In this document: in pieces, positions 5,253-6,085 of the stretch
Layout of the letters: every line of letters begins with the position of its first letter
How positions within the stretch are numbered: position 1 is the first letter of the stretch
Origin: OFTM382 sp964448185
Lineage (GTDB): Bacteria > Planctomycetota > Phycisphaerae > Phycisphaerales > UBA1924
Assembly: GCA_964448185.1 (NCBI GenBank)
Contig: CAYUVO010000129.1
Span: 1 to 6,085, forward strand
Length of the DNA: 6,085 nt
Direction: 5' to 3'
The notes under the pieces: generated by a model
What the model was told of the DNA's origin: nothing
Seen by the model: the letters and a program-made list of their open reading frames with translations, nothing else
Database searches by the model: none
Made by a program: the position numbers and the translations under genes

Positions 5253-5675
5253 ATGCGTTTAGGCCGCGACCATCAAGACGTGGGGATTCACGAGGCGAAG
5301 CTTCCTATGACGCCCATGATCGATGTGGTGTTCATGCTGCTCATGTATTTTTTGATCTCGACGACGCTGGCAGACCCAGAGAGTGATCTGGCGACCGCGC
5401 TGCGCGCACAAGAACAGCCCGGCCAGAGCAGCGCGTCGGACTTTCAGCCTCAGGTGGTCGAGGTGGTGATGGAGAAGGGGCGAGTGCTCTACCGCATGGG
5501 TGCGCGTGAGATGCGCACGACGAAGGCGCTCGGCGACTTGCTCAGGCCGCTACCGAAAGATCCGGGCGTGTTCGTCAAAGTGGCTGGGGATGTTCCGGTG
5601 GGTGATGCCGCCGCGTGCATTCAGGCGTGCAAAGACGCGGGATTCGTCCGGGTGAGCTATGTGCCCAGCGAGTAA
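5253..5675 (+). CDS. ExbD/TolR-family biopolymer transport protein (second copy)
   Basis: A second ExbD/TolR-type protein, 140 residues. The membrane segment is MTPMIDVVFMLLMYFLIST (19-37), with Asp24 as the conserved proton-binding aspartate. The periplasmic domain (about 65-138) has strand VVEVVMEKGRVLYRMG, helix LGDLLRPL, strand VFVKVAGDVP and helix DAAACIQACKDAGF. Apart from the TPMIDVVF core it differs clearly from the first copy, with a much less basic start and a longer acidic/glutamine-rich stretch after the helix (41-64), so this is an old divergence and not a recent tandem duplication. ATG at 5253 is preceded by GGAGG at 5237-5241. The two proteins may pair as a heterodimer in one motor or be used alternately; the sequence does not say which. 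Confidence 0.92.
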   Translation: MRLGRDHQDVGIHEAKLPMTPMIDVVFMLLMYFLISTTLADPESDLATALRAQEQPGQSSASDFQPQVVEVVMEKGRVLYRMGAREMRTTKALGDLLRPLPKDPGVFVKVAGDVPVGDAAACIQACKDAGFVRVSYVPSE

Positions 5676-6085
5676 CCCACACGCATTGACCGCGATGCTG
5701 CTGGCAGCGGTAGTGTGTGCGCACAGTTGGTGTGCAAGCCTTGCGCACGCGCAGATCGACACGCCGTCCGCAGCGATCAGTGAGGATTCGGTCGAGCAGT
5801 ATCTTGAAACGCTCGGGCTTGATCGGCTGCGTGCTGTGCATCTGGAGCACCGGCTTCAAACACTCGAAGGCGAAGCCCGCGGGTTGGCTGCGACAAGGCT
5901 CGCGACGCTCTACGGCAGGCTGCTCGAACTCGATAAAGACCCGGTTTTCAGGCGTGAACTCGAAAGACGAAGCCGCCAGTTGCTCAAGCTGGTGCCGCCC
6001 GATGAGGTCGATGATCTTCGGCTCACCATCGTCAAGGCTCGATACTTTCAGGCCGAGCGAGAGAGCCAGGCTTCATTGCTCGCCG
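5659..6085 (+). CDS. Secreted helical protein, N-terminal part (runs off window)
   Basis: The frame is open from ATG at 5659 to the window end (142 complete codons), overlapping the second ExbD gene by 17 bases. The translation begins MCPASNPHALTAMLLAAVV and has a signal-peptide pattern ending in AHA|Q (cut after residue 31). The n-region lacks Lys or Arg, so the start could instead be ATG at 5695, 12 codons later. The mature part is helical and charged, for example LGLDRLRAVHLEHRLQTL (52-69), RLATLYGRLLELDKD (80-94), LERRSRQLLKLVPPDEVDDL (101-120) and IVKARYFQAERESQ (124-137), in the style of TPR or related helical repeats. I do not recognise a family from this part. GGTGAG at 5651-5656 lies close upstream of the first ATG. 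Position in the operon suggests a periplasmic partner of the ExbB/ExbD motor; this is inference. Confidence 0.75.
   Translation, partial: MCPASNPHALTAMLLAAVVCAHSWCASLAHAQIDTPSAAISEDSVEQYLETLGLDRLRAVHLEHRLQTLEGEARGLAATRLATLYGRLLELDKDPVFRRELERRSRQLLKLVPPDEVDDLRLTIVKARYFQAERESQASLLA

Noticed and set aside
4000..5675. Zorya-type phage defence or flagellar MotA/MotB stator
   Set aside because: The small subunits lack an OmpA-like peptidoglycan-binding domain, the channel subunit lacks the very long ZorA tail, and no ZorC, ZorD or ZorE is present. ExbB/ExbD fits better.

Overview
The window looks like chromosomal DNA of a GC-rich planctomycete, possibly of the Phycisphaerae. This is an inference from protein style (the vWA segment running FFGAEAVGRRIAYVIDMSGSM-like into the MIDAS, an ExbB/ExbD cluster carrying secreted helical proteins, palindromic intergenic repeats of the CCCTCGCTTACA type). 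No rRNA or marker alignment was possible.

Layout. Bases 1-244 are non-coding. They hold two copies of a palindromic repeat and an intrinsic terminator reading leftwards. Bases 245-1643 carry two housekeeping genes on the minus strand, pyrH (UMP kinase) followed by frr (ribosome recycling factor), in the conserved bacterial order. A 228-base divergent spacer (1644-1871) separates them from a plus-strand gene cluster that fills the rest of the window. The spacer is G-rich near its centre and ends in a degenerate 10-base tandem repeat.

The plus-strand cluster has six tightly packed genes: a membrane-anchored vWA-domain protein (1872-2903); a secreted, mostly helical protein of unknown function (2900-4000); an ExbB/TolQ/MotA-type proton channel subunit (4000-4824); two different ExbD/TolR-type subunits (4821-5249 and 5253-5675); and the start of another secreted helical protein (from 5659, running off the end). 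Genes overlap by 1 to 17 bases or are 3 bases apart. Two junctions use the same TTGA overlap, in which a TTG start sits on the previous gene's TGA stop with GGAG six bases upstream. This strongly suggests one translationally coupled operon.

How it may work. ExbB and ExbD proteins form an inner-membrane motor driven by the proton motive force, normally coupled to a TonB or TolA transducer. No TonB or TolA C-terminal domain is visible here. However, the vWA protein has the TonB-like architecture: a basic cytoplasmic N-terminus, one membrane helix with an S-x3-H pattern as in TonB, a proline-containing linker, then a periplasmic domain. That domain is a vWA fold with a complete MIDAS metal site instead of a TonB C-terminal domain. 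The most interesting reading is an ExbB/ExbD motor dedicated to a vWA-type transducer with periplasmic helical partners. This is a hypothesis, not something the sequence proves.
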